This document shows, piece by piece, positions 8,343-16,831 of a stretch of DNA of 59,793 nt. The stretch covers positions 1 to 59,793 of the forward strand of contig JAAEMV010000199.1 in NCBI GenBank assembly GCA_024225195.1. Direction: 5' to 3'. The notes under the pieces are model-generated. The model had not been told where the DNA came from. It searched no databases and saw nothing but the letters and a program-made list of their open reading frames with translations. This DNA is from Planctomycetaceae bacterium (GTDB taxonomy: Bacteria > Planctomycetota > Planctomycetia > Pirellulales > Pirellulaceae). A program made the translations under genes and the position numbers. Each line of letters begins with the position of its first letter. The stretch's first letter is position 1.

Positions 8343-9803
8343 ATCCTCAAACGCGATGCAAATATTTTTTGGTTCAGTGAAAAACCGAAGCGCTTCAAGA
8401 CCGCCTTCCCGTCCGACACCGGAGTTTTTCATTCCTCCAAAAGGAGTACGAAGATCACGCATTAACCACGTGTTAATCCAGACAACACCGCATTCAATTT
8501 TCTTTGAAAGTCTCATCGTTCGATCCAGGTCCTTCGTCCAGATGGTCGCTGAGAGGCCGTACTTAACGTCGTTCGCCATCGTAATTAAATCTTCTTCGTT
8601 ATCGAATGGCATGAGAGTGACAACAGGGCCAAATATTTCTTCCTGGTTTAATCGACATTGGTTATTTTGAACTTCAATGATCGTGGGTTCGATGTAAAAG
8701 CCTTGCTCGTATCCTTCGACCGTTGCTGGTTTACCTCCGCAGAGGATAGAAGCATCGGCTGGATCGATTTCGTCAAAGTAAGAAAGTACTTTACGATAAT
8801 GGTCACCTGAAACCATGGCTCCGATTGCAGTTTCCTCGTTTGCCGGATGGCTGACCGTGAGTTGAGTGGTGCGGGCAATCAGGTCGCTTTTAAACTTCTC
8901 GTAGATACTGGACTCCACAAAGATGCGAGATCCGCAAAGACAAATTTGGCCCTGATTTGCAAAAGAAGAATGGATTGTCGTTTCCAAAGCCCGTTCGTAG
9001 TTGCAATCGGCAAAGATGATATTGGGATTTTTACCTCCCAACTCAAGTGAGAGTTTTTTAAATTTTGGAGCGACGACTCGAGCTACGTGCTCACCGGTAG
9101 CTGTGCCACCAGTAAACGAAATTGCTTTAACTTCTTCATGTTCGAGAAGGGCTTGTCCCGCCCGGGGTCCCTCGCCTTGAATAATATTAAGTACGCCCGC
9201 CGGCAGGCCTGCTTGGTTGCATAATTCCCCGAGCATGGCCGCCGTTCGGGGGGTTAGTTCACTCGGTTTGGCGATGACGCAGTTACCCGCAGCTAAGGCG
9301 GGAGCAATTTTCCAAGTGAATAAATAGAGCGGTAGATTCCAGGGAGAAATGCAACCCACCACGCCGAGAGGCTGCCGCAATGTAAAGTTGATCGCGTTTT
9401 GTCCCACGCTTTCGTGGGATTCACTCGAGAATTGAGTGATGGCGTTTGCGAAGAAGTGAAAATTACTCGCTGCTCGAGGAATTTCGATGGTGCGAGCTCT
9501 ACCGATCGGTTTACCACTATCTTCGCTTTCGGCGATGGCAAGAGATTCGAGGTTTTCCTCAATTAGATCGCCGATCTTACTCAAGATTCGAGATCGTTGT
9601 TCTAATGTCGATTCACTCCATTGCGGTTGTGCATTCGCGGCAGCGATAACTGCGCGCTCCACATCTTGTTCAGTCGAGTTAGCGATTTTGCCAAGCGAGG
9701 TGCCGTCCGCTGGATTGATGTTCTCGAGCCAGCCGTCACTGACGGGATCGCAATACTGGCCGTTAATAAAATTGAGGGTGGTTGTAGAGTTTGCTTGGTT
9801 CAT
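8340..9803 (-). CDS. Aldehyde dehydrogenase, probable 2-aminomuconate 6-semialdehyde dehydrogenase
   Basis: A 487-residue NAD(P)-dependent aldehyde dehydrogenase of normal family length. Visible active-site elements are the oxyanion Asn156 in SPWNLPLY, the TGGTATG cofactor loop (231-237), general base Glu254 in LSLELGGK, and nucleophile Cys288 in FANQGQICLCGSR. The start INGQYCDPVSDGWLENINPA is typical of the 2-hydroxymuconic/2-aminomuconic semialdehyde dehydrogenase branch. The gene lies 17 bases downstream of a 2-aminomuconate-deaminase-like RidA gene on the same strand and near an ACMSD-like gene. Oxidation of 2-aminomuconate semialdehyde to 2-aminomuconate is therefore the most economical assignment. 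The general enzyme class is certain; the substrate is inferred from context. Confidence 0.88.
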   Translation of the reverse strand: MNQANSTTTLNFINGQYCDPVSDGWLENINPADGTSLGKIANSTEQDVERAVIAAANAQPQWSESTLEQRSRILSKIGDLIEENLESLAIAESEDSGKPIGRARTIEIPRAASNFHFFANAITQFSSESHESVGQNAINFTLRQPLGVVGCISPWNLPLYLFTWKIAPALAAGNCVIAKPSELTPRTAAMLGELCNQAGLPAGVLNIIQGEGPRAGQALLEHEEVKAISFTGGTATGEHVARVVAPKFKKLSLELGGKNPNIIFADCNYERALETTIHSSFANQGQICLCGSRIFVESSIYEKFKSDLIARTTQLTVSHPANEETAIGAMVSGDHYRKVLSYFDEIDPADASILCGGKPATVEGYEQGFYIEPTIIEVQNNQCRLNQEEIFGPVVTLMPFDNEEDLITMANDVKYGLSATIWTKDLDRTMRLSKKIECGVVWINTWLMRDLRTPFGGMKNSGVGREGGLEALRFFTEPKNICIAFED

Positions 9804-9820
9804 CGAAACGCCATTGAAAG

Positions 9821-10237
9821 TTAGTTTTGAGGGCAGTAGGCCATGGCTTTGATTTCAATTTTCAAATCTGGGTGAGGTAGTTGGTGCGCTGCGATGGTTG
9901 TTCTTGCCGGTCCTGAAGTGGCCGCAAAGAATTCACCATAGACCTCGTTATACCCTGAAAAATCATCCATGTTGACGAGAAAGGTGGTGACGTCGACAAC
10001 ATCTTCAAGCGTAGCGTTAATTTCTGCTAGGTAGTCTTGAATGTTTTCTAACACCGCGCGGGTTTGTTTACGTATGTCGTAGATCTTTTCACCGTCAACA
10101 ATTTCCATCCCTGTGATGGAGTTGTCTTTGCGACGAGAACTGGTGCCGGAAATGAATACAAAATCTCCCGCACGTTTAAGGTGCGGGTAGGCTCCCAATG
10201 GCTTGGCTTTACCTTCAAATGTTTTGCTGTTTTTCAT
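9821..10237 (-). CDS. RidA-family protein, probable 2-aminomuconate deaminase
   Basis: A 138-residue member of the YjgF/YER057c/UK114 (RidA) family. It resembles the 2-aminomuconate deaminase branch (NbaF/AmnD type) rather than generic RidA. It starts [20 protein letters not shown], has the [10 protein letters not shown] loop, the [13 protein letters not shown] helix, [18 protein letters not shown], and the late [17 protein letters not shown] strand. 2-Aminomuconate deaminase hydrolyses 2-aminomuconate to 4-oxalocrotonate and ammonia, directly after the aldehyde dehydrogenase step. The aldehyde dehydrogenase gene follows 17 bases downstream, so this is the first gene of a two-gene operon. A general imine-deaminase (RidA) role is the alternative. 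Confidence 0.85.
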   Translation of the reverse strand: MKNSKTFEGKAKPLGAYPHLKRAGDFVFISGTSSRRKDNSITGMEIVDGEKIYDIRKQTRAVLENIQDYLAEINATLEDVVDVTTFLVNMDDFSGYNEVYGEFFAATSGPARTTIAAHQLPHPDLKIEIKAMAYCPQN

Positions 10238-10825
10238 GGAACCTGTTTGGTATTCAAGATTGGAAAGTCGAAGTTAAGTTCGATAAAACGGACTCAGTTC
10301 ACAGAGTTTAATCAACCCGACTCAAACTATTAGCAGTCGTTAAGGTGTAAATTTACCAACGGAAATAAGTGAGAGAAGTTTCAAAATGAACTGTCACGGA
10401 TTCTGCTTTGAATCATTTTAAGTCAATTTCTAGTCTAATTGTAGCAGTAGAAAAGAGGCTCAATTGAGTTGCCAGTGAGTAAAGGCCAGGCTGGTAACCA
10501 ATAGCGCAACGAGAAAATTGCACTAGACGCTATCTCAGCTCAATTCAATTGCTTTGCTTGAAGACCGTCAGTCGATTAGGAGATACATAAATTGGCAGCG
10601 GGTATTTGCAACGGTCAACCGTTACCAGCAAGGGCACGGCTTAGAATTTGAGATTATCGCTGGAGCCGCTCAGAGGCGTTGGAGCAATGATCGCGCTAAG
10701 AGGAGTGCGGCCAATTTGGCAATTGGTTGGTCACGAAAACTCTGAGGAATGTCAAAAAGTGGTTGCCAAGTATGTGAGCGAAGCAGCCAGCCTGTTGGAA
10801 GTCAGGCCGGCTGTCACACTACAAA
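10238..10825. other. 588-base intergenic region, no gene recognised
   Basis: This region should hold the promoter of the RidA/aldehyde dehydrogenase operon near its left end and the 3' end of the S9 peptidase transcript near its right end. Short open frames on the plus strand (10554-10745, and one from 10648 running into the peptidase gene antisense) show no family resemblance or ribosome-binding site. Apart from the hairpin listed separately I see no structured element. Confidence 0.5.
10784..10813 (-). terminator. Hairpin downstream of the S9 peptidase gene
   Basis: CAGCCAGCCTG (10784-10794) pairs with CAGGCCGGCTG (10803-10813) with one mismatch and an eight-base loop. It lies 12 bases beyond the stop of the minus-strand S9 peptidase gene, the right place for a terminator. 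No T-tract follows on that strand, so it may act by another mechanism or only stabilise the transcript end. Confidence 0.45.
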
Positions 10826-13800
10826 TTACTTTGTTTCTTGCTTTGGCTGAGCCTTCGGTTCCATCAATTCCAAACCGAATTTTTTACCCTTGTCGACACC
10901 GGGAACGCCGTAGGCCATCCATTCCGGTTCGGGGGCGTCCATCAGGTAAAAATCAAAGAACTGTTGCATTCGAATGGCAAAATCTTTTCGATTTGCATCC
11001 TTCATAACCCAGTGTGGATCGCCATTGTAGTTAAGAAGCCAAGCGGGTTGTTCGAGTCGTCGCAAGGCGACAAATAGTTCGATGCCTTGATACCATGGAA
11101 CTGCACCATCTTGATCGTTGTGAAGAATCAACAGCGGAGTGTTAATTTTGTCAGCGAAGAACACAGGAGAGTTAGCAATGTATTTATCACGCGCTGACCA
11201 AAGATCGGCACCAATCCGAGATTGAGTGCGTTCGTATTGAAACATGCGACTCATCCCACTGGACCAGCGAATCCCACCGTAGGCGCTGGTCATATTACTA
11301 ACCGGTGCTCCTGATTCCGCACACGCAAACATGTCTGTCTGTGTGACCAGATAAGCAGTTTGGTAGCCACCCCAACTATGTCCCTGCATGCCAATCTTTT
11401 TCGGGTTAATGAACCCTTGTTTGACAATGGATTCCACACCGGGAAGTACAGCATTCGCGGCGCTGGGCCCCGGTTCGCCAGTTTTGTAAGGAATATCGGG
11501 AATGAAAACGACGTAGCCCCGACTAACATAAAAGCTGTGATTGATGATCGAGCGGCCCGCTGCTGGCGTGTAATACGAATGAAGATTGTCAGAGTTCCGC
11601 TCGTAAAAATAAACCATCATCGGATACTTCTTTTTCGGATCGAATCCGTCAGGTTTGATCAGGATACCGTCAAGAGGTTGCCCATCAGTCGCATTCCAAT
11701 GGACTAGTTCGGCAGAACCCCAGCGATAATTTTCCTGTTGCGGATTGATGTCGCTGATCCGGTAGATTTTTTTGAATGCAGTGGTGCTAGACCATAAATC
11801 GGGGCAGCGTCTGAATGTGCTGCGACTAAAGATCACATCATTGGTATTCTTGGATTTACTCAATCCGGAGACACGTTCGTCGAGCATCATAAGCCGCTTT
11901 AATTTTGGACTAATTGATTCTCCACTGGTTTTGGCTTCACCGCTAGAAGGAGCGGTCAGTGTTAGCTGGTAAAAGCCGCTGGCTTTTGTTTCGTCATCAA
12001 ACGCTGAAAGGAGGACTGATTGCTCAGGCGAGATCGCACGAAGCTCTCGGTCGAGCCGTTGATATCGAAAACGAATTTTTTCTTCTCGCCCAAGATTGTT
12101 TGTAATACACACGGGTGCATCTTTACCGGTGGGGTCAACCAACCAAATATCGTAACGATCATAAATCAATAAACCGGCATCATGCTCCAGCCAACCCGCT
12201 GCGCCGTACGCGCGAGCCAGTGAAGGGGTGTCGTGTAACTCATTTTGAAGCGGGTAAGGAATCCCTTTACTGATTTCTACTGGTTCGCGATCTTTTCCTG
12301 TTGAAATGGCATACCATTTTCGAGCTTCTGCATCGAACCAGGTTACAAACTGTCCGTCAGGTGAAAGAGTTGCGCTGAACTTACTTTTTTCAATAATCGT
12401 TTCTACAACACCGGTATCGAGATTGATCAAATAGGTATCTTGAAAGCCCGGAATATCCCAGGAAAGCATTTTCCGATAAGGCATGTTTGAGGATCCAACC
12501 ACTAGGCGAGAGGGAGACCTTGGGTCGATCCGAACGTCGGGAACTTTGAGAGTTGCCAATTGGATTAGTTTTTTCGATTTGATGTTATAGACAGCTCGAT
12601 AGTTTCGCCGCCGTTCACGTTCGGCTTGAAGTAGTTGCTGAGGTTGGAGAAGTGGATCTTGCCAATGCCAAACGTCTAATTTTGCTTTTTCAGGTTCGGG
12701 CTTAGCAGACTCGCCATCCTTAGATTTTGCCATTCCCTTCCGCTCTTTCAACACAGCCTCGGGAACTGGAGCGGTATCAAAAAATAATCGTTGTCCATTT
12801 TCACTAAATGTGGGATTGGTACTGGAGGAAATCCACCATCCGACAGGAAGGCCAACACTGGATTCTGTCGCGACCTTGGTCGCCATTTTTTGACCTGATT
12901 TCCAATGAAACACCGCCCAGCGGGGAGTCTTAGATTTGTAGTCGTCGCGGTTGGTAAGGAAAGCAACTTGGTTTCCAGCGTCACTGAAGGCGAGTTGTTT
13001 GTATTCTCCTTTGCCTTCGAGCAAAACCTGGGACTCAAGTGATTTTAGATTGACAAGAAATAGTCCATCGCCAACTGGTTTTGTTTTACTACCGTTCTTG
13101 TTTGATTTCGCTTGCGGCGATTGAGAAGACCCTGCTGATTCTACCGATGTGGAATAAGCCAACATCGTCCCTTTTTTATCAAACCGGAACTGCACGACAT
13201 TAGGAAAAGTTTGTTGGGTTCCGGTTCGCAGATCGTGAAGCACCAAAGTCGTGCCCGGGTTTTTCTTTTTGTTATTTTTATTTTCGACTTCTGCTGTTTT
13301 CGGTTTTTTTACCGCAGGTTTTTTTACAGGAGCTGGTTTAGTTTTATTTTTTACCGGCGGAGTGACTAGTGGGTCAGCGGGGCGCTTTTTAAGAGCTTTC
13401 TTGCGAGTTGGTTTCTTTAAACCAGTTCCAGTTACTTCGTAGGATTCAACGACTTTTGAAACTTGCTGTTTAACAGATTTTCGATCAATCGGCTTGGTGC
13501 GGAGGTAGGCAATCCAATCGCTATTCTCATCGGGAATTTTAAAAGACGAGACACGATCTATGGAAGTTCTTTTTCCGGTGCCCAAGTTCATGATTTCAAT
13601 AATGGTTCCCGGGATTTGATCAGCAGGAACTTTCGCTTTTTTGAGTGAAGCTATTTTCTCGGGGTCGGGTGTGATTCGGTAAATCACAAATTTCGAATCG
13701 AATGTAAACTTCGCTCCACTTCCCCGCGGAATAGAATATTCTTTGGTGGCTCGGTTTTGGCGGATAAAAAGTGTTGGTTGAGATTTAGATTTTCCGCTTT

Positions 13801-14026
13801 TTGTCGAGAACGAGATCCATTTGCCGTCGTTCGAAATTTGTTGACTCGAAAGCGACGTCCAAAGGTCGTAATCCGAATGATCGAGCGATCGCAACGCGTC
13901 AGTTTGCGCTTGAAGATGTGAGGGGTTTGCGAGAAACGCCGCGGTGCTTAAAAGACAACAAAAGAAAACAAAGCAACAGGAATAGTGAGTGGTGCGCATG
14001 GTGGTCTTAAAAATAGAGTTCAACAT
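10826..14026 (-). CDS. Secreted S9-family (prolyl-oligopeptidase-like) serine peptidase
   Basis: A 1,066-residue protein with a signal peptide, a long WD40/TolB-like propeller region (about 45-800) and a C-terminal alpha/beta-hydrolase S9 domain. The nucleophile is in GHSWGGYQTAY, the acid in LHNDQDGAVPW and the base His in NGDPHWVMK. It should cleave peptides in the periplasm or outside the cell. A Lys/Pro-rich low-complexity segment (about 200-260, rich in KKP and PVKK) interrupts the propeller, and a second Lys/Glu-rich insert lies near 435-455. An internal ATG at 13999 would give a more compact signal peptide (MRTTHYSCCFVFFCCLL) and could be the true start. No Shine-Dalgarno sequence decides between them. 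The neighbours give no functional clue. Confidence 0.88.
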   Translation of the reverse strand: MLNSIFKTTMRTTHYSCCFVFFCCLLSTAAFLANPSHLQAQTDALRSLDHSDYDLWTSLSSQQISNDGKWISFSTKSGKSKSQPTLFIRQNRATKEYSIPRGSGAKFTFDSKFVIYRITPDPEKIASLKKAKVPADQIPGTIIEIMNLGTGKRTSIDRVSSFKIPDENSDWIAYLRTKPIDRKSVKQQVSKVVESYEVTGTGLKKPTRKKALKKRPADPLVTPPVKNKTKPAPVKKPAVKKPKTAEVENKNNKKKNPGTTLVLHDLRTGTQQTFPNVVQFRFDKKGTMLAYSTSVESAGSSQSPQAKSNKNGSKTKPVGDGLFLVNLKSLESQVLLEGKGEYKQLAFSDAGNQVAFLTNRDDYKSKTPRWAVFHWKSGQKMATKVATESSVGLPVGWWISSSTNPTFSENGQRLFFDTAPVPEAVLKERKGMAKSKDGESAKPEPEKAKLDVWHWQDPLLQPQQLLQAERERRRNYRAVYNIKSKKLIQLATLKVPDVRIDPRSPSRLVVGSSNMPYRKMLSWDIPGFQDTYLINLDTGVVETIIEKSKFSATLSPDGQFVTWFDAEARKWYAISTGKDREPVEISKGIPYPLQNELHDTPSLARAYGAAGWLEHDAGLLIYDRYDIWLVDPTGKDAPVCITNNLGREEKIRFRYQRLDRELRAISPEQSVLLSAFDDETKASGFYQLTLTAPSSGEAKTSGESISPKLKRLMMLDERVSGLSKSKNTNDVIFSRSTFRRCPDLWSSTTAFKKIYRISDINPQQENYRWGSAELVHWNATDGQPLDGILIKPDGFDPKKKYPMMVYFYERNSDNLHSYYTPAAGRSIINHSFYVSRGYVVFIPDIPYKTGEPGPSAANAVLPGVESIVKQGFINPKKIGMQGHSWGGYQTAYLVTQTDMFACAESGAPVSNMTSAYGGIRWSSGMSRMFQYERTQSRIGADLWSARDKYIANSPVFFADKINTPLLILHNDQDGAVPWYQGIELFVALRRLEQPAWLLNYNGDPHWVMKDANRKDFAIRMQQFFDFYLMDAPEPEWMAYGVPGVDKGKKFGLELMEPKAQPKQETK

Positions 14027-14525
14027 TTAGAAACTAACGTAAAAAGAGTCTGTATTAAGGTAGTTCGTGAATCATCGAAGGGAAAGTAATTGATCGAGTT
14101 CAAGACAAAGGTGTTAAGCAATTGCGTATAGTTTCCCACCGAATTCCTATAATCGCACCCAAAAAACACGATTCTGCGAGCAACTGCGATGGAACTCTGC
14201 CGGGAAGGCTTCTGCTCGCTCAATTGCGTGGAAACGGTAAGTCAAACCAGATCGTTGGTTGGAAACGAGGCAGTGGCTCGATAGTGCAATCAAGAAGAGA
14301 AAGCTGACAGGCTCAAGGGATGCCCTGTGACATAAATTGTGTCGATTGTTGAAGGTGTCCATGAAATAAAAAAACGTTCCACCCAAATTGGATGGAACGT
14401 CCTTCCGAGGCCATGCCGATGCACGACCATTTCTTATTGTGCACTTTGATGTGTCAAAAAATAAAAGAGTGAACGAGTGATCCGCGTGATTGGCGGGTTC
14501 CATTATTCATGTTTTGTTCCATCTC
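14027..14525. other. 499-base region between the amt and S9 peptidase genes
   Basis: The right part is the 3' untranslated region of amt, ending in the terminator at 14364-14400. The left part must contain the S9 peptidase promoter, which I cannot locate by motif. A 118-codon open frame on the minus strand (14147-14503) runs through the terminator and is not believable as a gene. No glnK/glnB gene is present, although one often accompanies amt. Confidence 0.5.
14364..14400 (-). terminator. Rho-independent terminator of amt
   Basis: On the minus strand an 11-bp stem (arms 14390-14400 and 14374-14384, one mismatch) with a short AT-rich loop is followed immediately by seven T residues. It lies about 126 bases after the amt stop. 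This is a standard intrinsic terminator. Confidence 0.8.
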
Positions 14526-16049
14526 TTATTCTGCTCCAGCAAGTTTTGTTGCTGCTGGTGCAGGTTCTGATACGGGTGGAGCAATGGTTATCGGCGCCGC
14601 ACCCATGGTTCCCGGTAATTCGGACGGATAGGCACTCATGCCGTGCTCGCTCATATCGAGTCCCTGCAGTTCCTCAGATTCAGAGACACGTAAAACACCA
14701 AGGAACTTTAAAGCGCTGAACAAGGCAAGCATTGTCACAAATGCCCAAGCGACGATGGAAACCGTCCCGATGGTTTGAATCAGAAACGAAGTTGCTCCGC
14801 TCTCGAGGTGAGCGTTGGGAATAAATCCAATTGCCAAGCACCCCCATATGCCGCAAAGACCATGTACAGGCCAAGCGCCAACTGGGTCATCTATTTTTAA
14901 ACGGTCAAGGAGACGCACGCCGGCAACAACAAGTGCACCGGCGCACGCTCCAATCACCATTGACCACCATGGTGTAAAACAGTCAGGACCAGCAGTGATT
15001 CCAACCAAACCTCCCAAGGCTCCGTTCAAGCCAATTGAGATGTCTGGTTTTCCAAGCCAAACCCAACTAATAAGAGTAGCAACGATCGCACCGGCAGCGG
15101 CGGCGAGCGTTGTGGTTACGGCAATGTAAACCGTCGCGTCAATGTCAGCGGCGGTTCCAAAGGCGAGTTGGCTTCCGGGATTAAATCCGTACCACCCAAC
15201 CCACAGAATAAATACTCCGAGTGCTGCGAAAGTCATGTTGTGACCGGGCATTGGTTGAGGTTTTCCCTCTTTCGAAAACCGGCCAATGCGTGGCCCGAGA
15301 ACGAGAGCGCCCGCAAGTCCTGCAAACCCTCCAACGGCGTGTACAACTACTGAACCGGCGAAATCTTGAAATGCCATTGAATAGGTACCGTCGGGCATCA
15401 GTTCCCCAAACTGAGTTAGCCAACCACCTCCCCATTTCCAATAACCACTGATTGGGTAAACCAATGCAGTCAGGACGGCACTGAAAACCAGGTAGGCTCC
15501 AAATCGCATGCGACCGGCAACAGCGCCTGAGACGATGGTTGCAGCCGTTGCGGCGAACACGGCTTGGAAAAACCAATCTGCATATGGCGATAATGCATCG
15601 CCATCGGAAGCTCCATAAATTCCTAGGCCACCAAACGAGAAGTAAGCATTGCTGACTTCACCGTAGCAGCCTGGATACATCAAGGCGAAACCAACAGTAA
15701 AAAACAATAATGCCCCGACAGATAAATCCATTAGGTTTTTGAACAAGATGTTGACCACGTTCTTCGAACTGTTGAGTCCAACCTCAACCATCGAGAAACC
15801 AGCCTGCATAAACAAAACTAAAACCGCACAGATAAAAATAATTGCGTTATTAAAAACGTAAGAAAGCTCGTCGGTGGTGATGGAATTGCTCTCGGAAGCG
15901 TCAACAATTACTTCCGTCGAAGCCACAACTTCGGCAATGTCTTCTTGGGCGAAAACGGAATTTGATTGATCCAGATTTGTGCAGGCGAGAATTAGAATTA
16001 CACCAATCAAAATCGATAGGTATTTCAGTGAAGTTAAAGAATTGTGCAC
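14526..16049 (-). CDS. amt: Ammonium transporter (Amt/MEP/Rh family)
   Basis: A 507-residue ammonium channel with the usual eleven membrane helices. After an N-terminal signal peptide (likely cleavage after SVFA) and a periplasmic stretch, the core starts at ELSYVFNNAII. The family features are visible: the SMVEVGLNSSKN helix, the pore histidines in VVVHAVGGFAG and WPVHGLCGIWG, and the cytoplasmic tail (SEELQGLDMSEHGMSAY) that contacts PII proteins, extended here by an Ala/Pro-rich end. The start is a GTG preceded by AAGGA about ten bases upstream. A sigma-54 promoter-like element 80-95 bases upstream points to nitrogen control. No PII gene is adjacent. The divergent neighbour is a porin. Confidence 0.95.
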   Translation of the reverse strand: MHNSLTSLKYLSILIGVILILACTNLDQSNSVFAQEDIAEVVASTEVIVDASESNSITTDELSYVFNNAIIFICAVLVLFMQAGFSMVEVGLNSSKNVVNILFKNLMDLSVGALLFFTVGFALMYPGCYGEVSNAYFSFGGLGIYGASDGDALSPYADWFFQAVFAATAATIVSGAVAGRMRFGAYLVFSAVLTALVYPISGYWKWGGGWLTQFGELMPDGTYSMAFQDFAGSVVVHAVGGFAGLAGALVLGPRIGRFSKEGKPQPMPGHNMTFAALGVFILWVGWYGFNPGSQLAFGTAADIDATVYIAVTTTLAAAAGAIVATLISWVWLGKPDISIGLNGALGGLVGITAGPDCFTPWWSMVIGACAGALVVAGVRLLDRLKIDDPVGAWPVHGLCGIWGCLAIGFIPNAHLESGATSFLIQTIGTVSIVAWAFVTMLALFSALKFLGVLRVSESEELQGLDMSEHGMSAYPSELPGTMGAAPITIAPPVSEPAPAATKLAGAE

Positions 16050-16126
16050 TTGATTGAATTCCTTTTTGGAGAGGGCAACGGTTATTGGCTCGGAAGTCGC
16101 CCGCCGAAGCAGGGCAATTTCTCAAT

Positions 16127-16143
16127 CGCAAACTTCATACCAA
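16127..16143 (-). promoter_or_regulatory. Sigma-54 (-24/-12) promoter element for amt
   Basis: On the minus strand the sequence TTGGTATGAAGTTTGC keeps the invariant GG and GC dinucleotides exactly ten bases apart and matches the TTGC of the -12 box. The -24 box has two changes from TGGCAC. The start site would be near 16116, giving a 5' leader of about 67 bases before amt. Ammonium transporters are commonly sigma-54/NtrC controlled, which supports the assignment. Confidence 0.6.
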
Positions 16144-16363
16144 TTCGAAATAGGATTCAGTGCACGGTGGCAGTAAAGGGATTTCAAGCGGAAAAAACGC
16201 TATCATTTTTTCTGTTTTTTTCTTTTGCAAAAATCAGTTGCCTTCGAACAACGATGTTGATCGCTTAATTCGAGTGCAGGTGAGTTTCATTCCGAGGCAG
16301 CCCAATTTCTATCTCGACCTTGCAAAACCGAAAGGGTTAAATTTCTACCCTTGCTTGATGAAA

Positions 16364-16405
16364 GCACAATAAATTTGATTTTTAGTGCACAAAAGTTGCA
16401 CAAAA
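16364..16405. repeat. Three phased GCACAA(A/T)A half-sites
   Basis: Copies of GCACAAWA start at 16364, 16387 and 16398, on the same strand, spaced 23 and 11 bases, about two turns and one turn of the helix. Single GTGCAC motifs also occur at the amt start codon and near 16158. The arrangement resembles a cooperative activator site between divergent genes, about 220 bases upstream of the amt promoter. It does not match the palindromic NtrC consensus. Confidence 0.35.
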
Positions 16406-16831
16406 AACAATCAAATCCTGGTGTTTAACAGCTGTACTTGGTTGAAGTGGTGCTCGGATCCGAGAAAGCTCGCGGTGATTTGAAAAGTCGAAAACAGGTC
16501 TCTCTTGAACTTCTTTTTGGTCTTCAAATTTCTCGTTTCTAGCTGGTCTCGCAGCACTGATAGCAGTCTTAAAAATTGCTCGCCGGAAGGCTTTTTTAAC
16601 CGTTAAAGCTTGACAGCCTTGGGTGGATCGACCGTTTCAATCGTCAAAGTTACGCACCTTTGTCACTTCCAGATCGGGAATTACAGAAAATAGGTGAATT
16701 TGGAATAGTCGTCACGGGCGTCACAACCGATTCCCAAAGATGTAGTAATGGCGAGCTCAGCCAACATCGTGTTGGGTTTGTTGCTGATAAGAAAACAAAT
16801 AACGATGTTAGTTACAACACAGGGTGGTGAC

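Larger units (their letters stand above)
16050..16831. other. 782-base divergent regulatory region between amt and porin
   Basis: It holds the sigma-54 promoter-like element for amt at its left end and a set of GCACAA-type repeats near 16364-16405. A TTGACA hexamer at 16610-16615 could be the -35 element of the porin promoter, but no matching -10 is convincing. No open frame here looks like a protein. Confidence 0.55.

Noticed and set aside
14147-14503. 118-codon open frame in the amt/S9 gap
   Set aside because: It spans the amt terminator, has no ribosome-binding site and reads as random sequence.
16385-16405. NtrC binding site near amt
   Set aside because: The TGCAC elements are direct repeats without the inverted GGTGCA half, so they do not fit the NtrC consensus.
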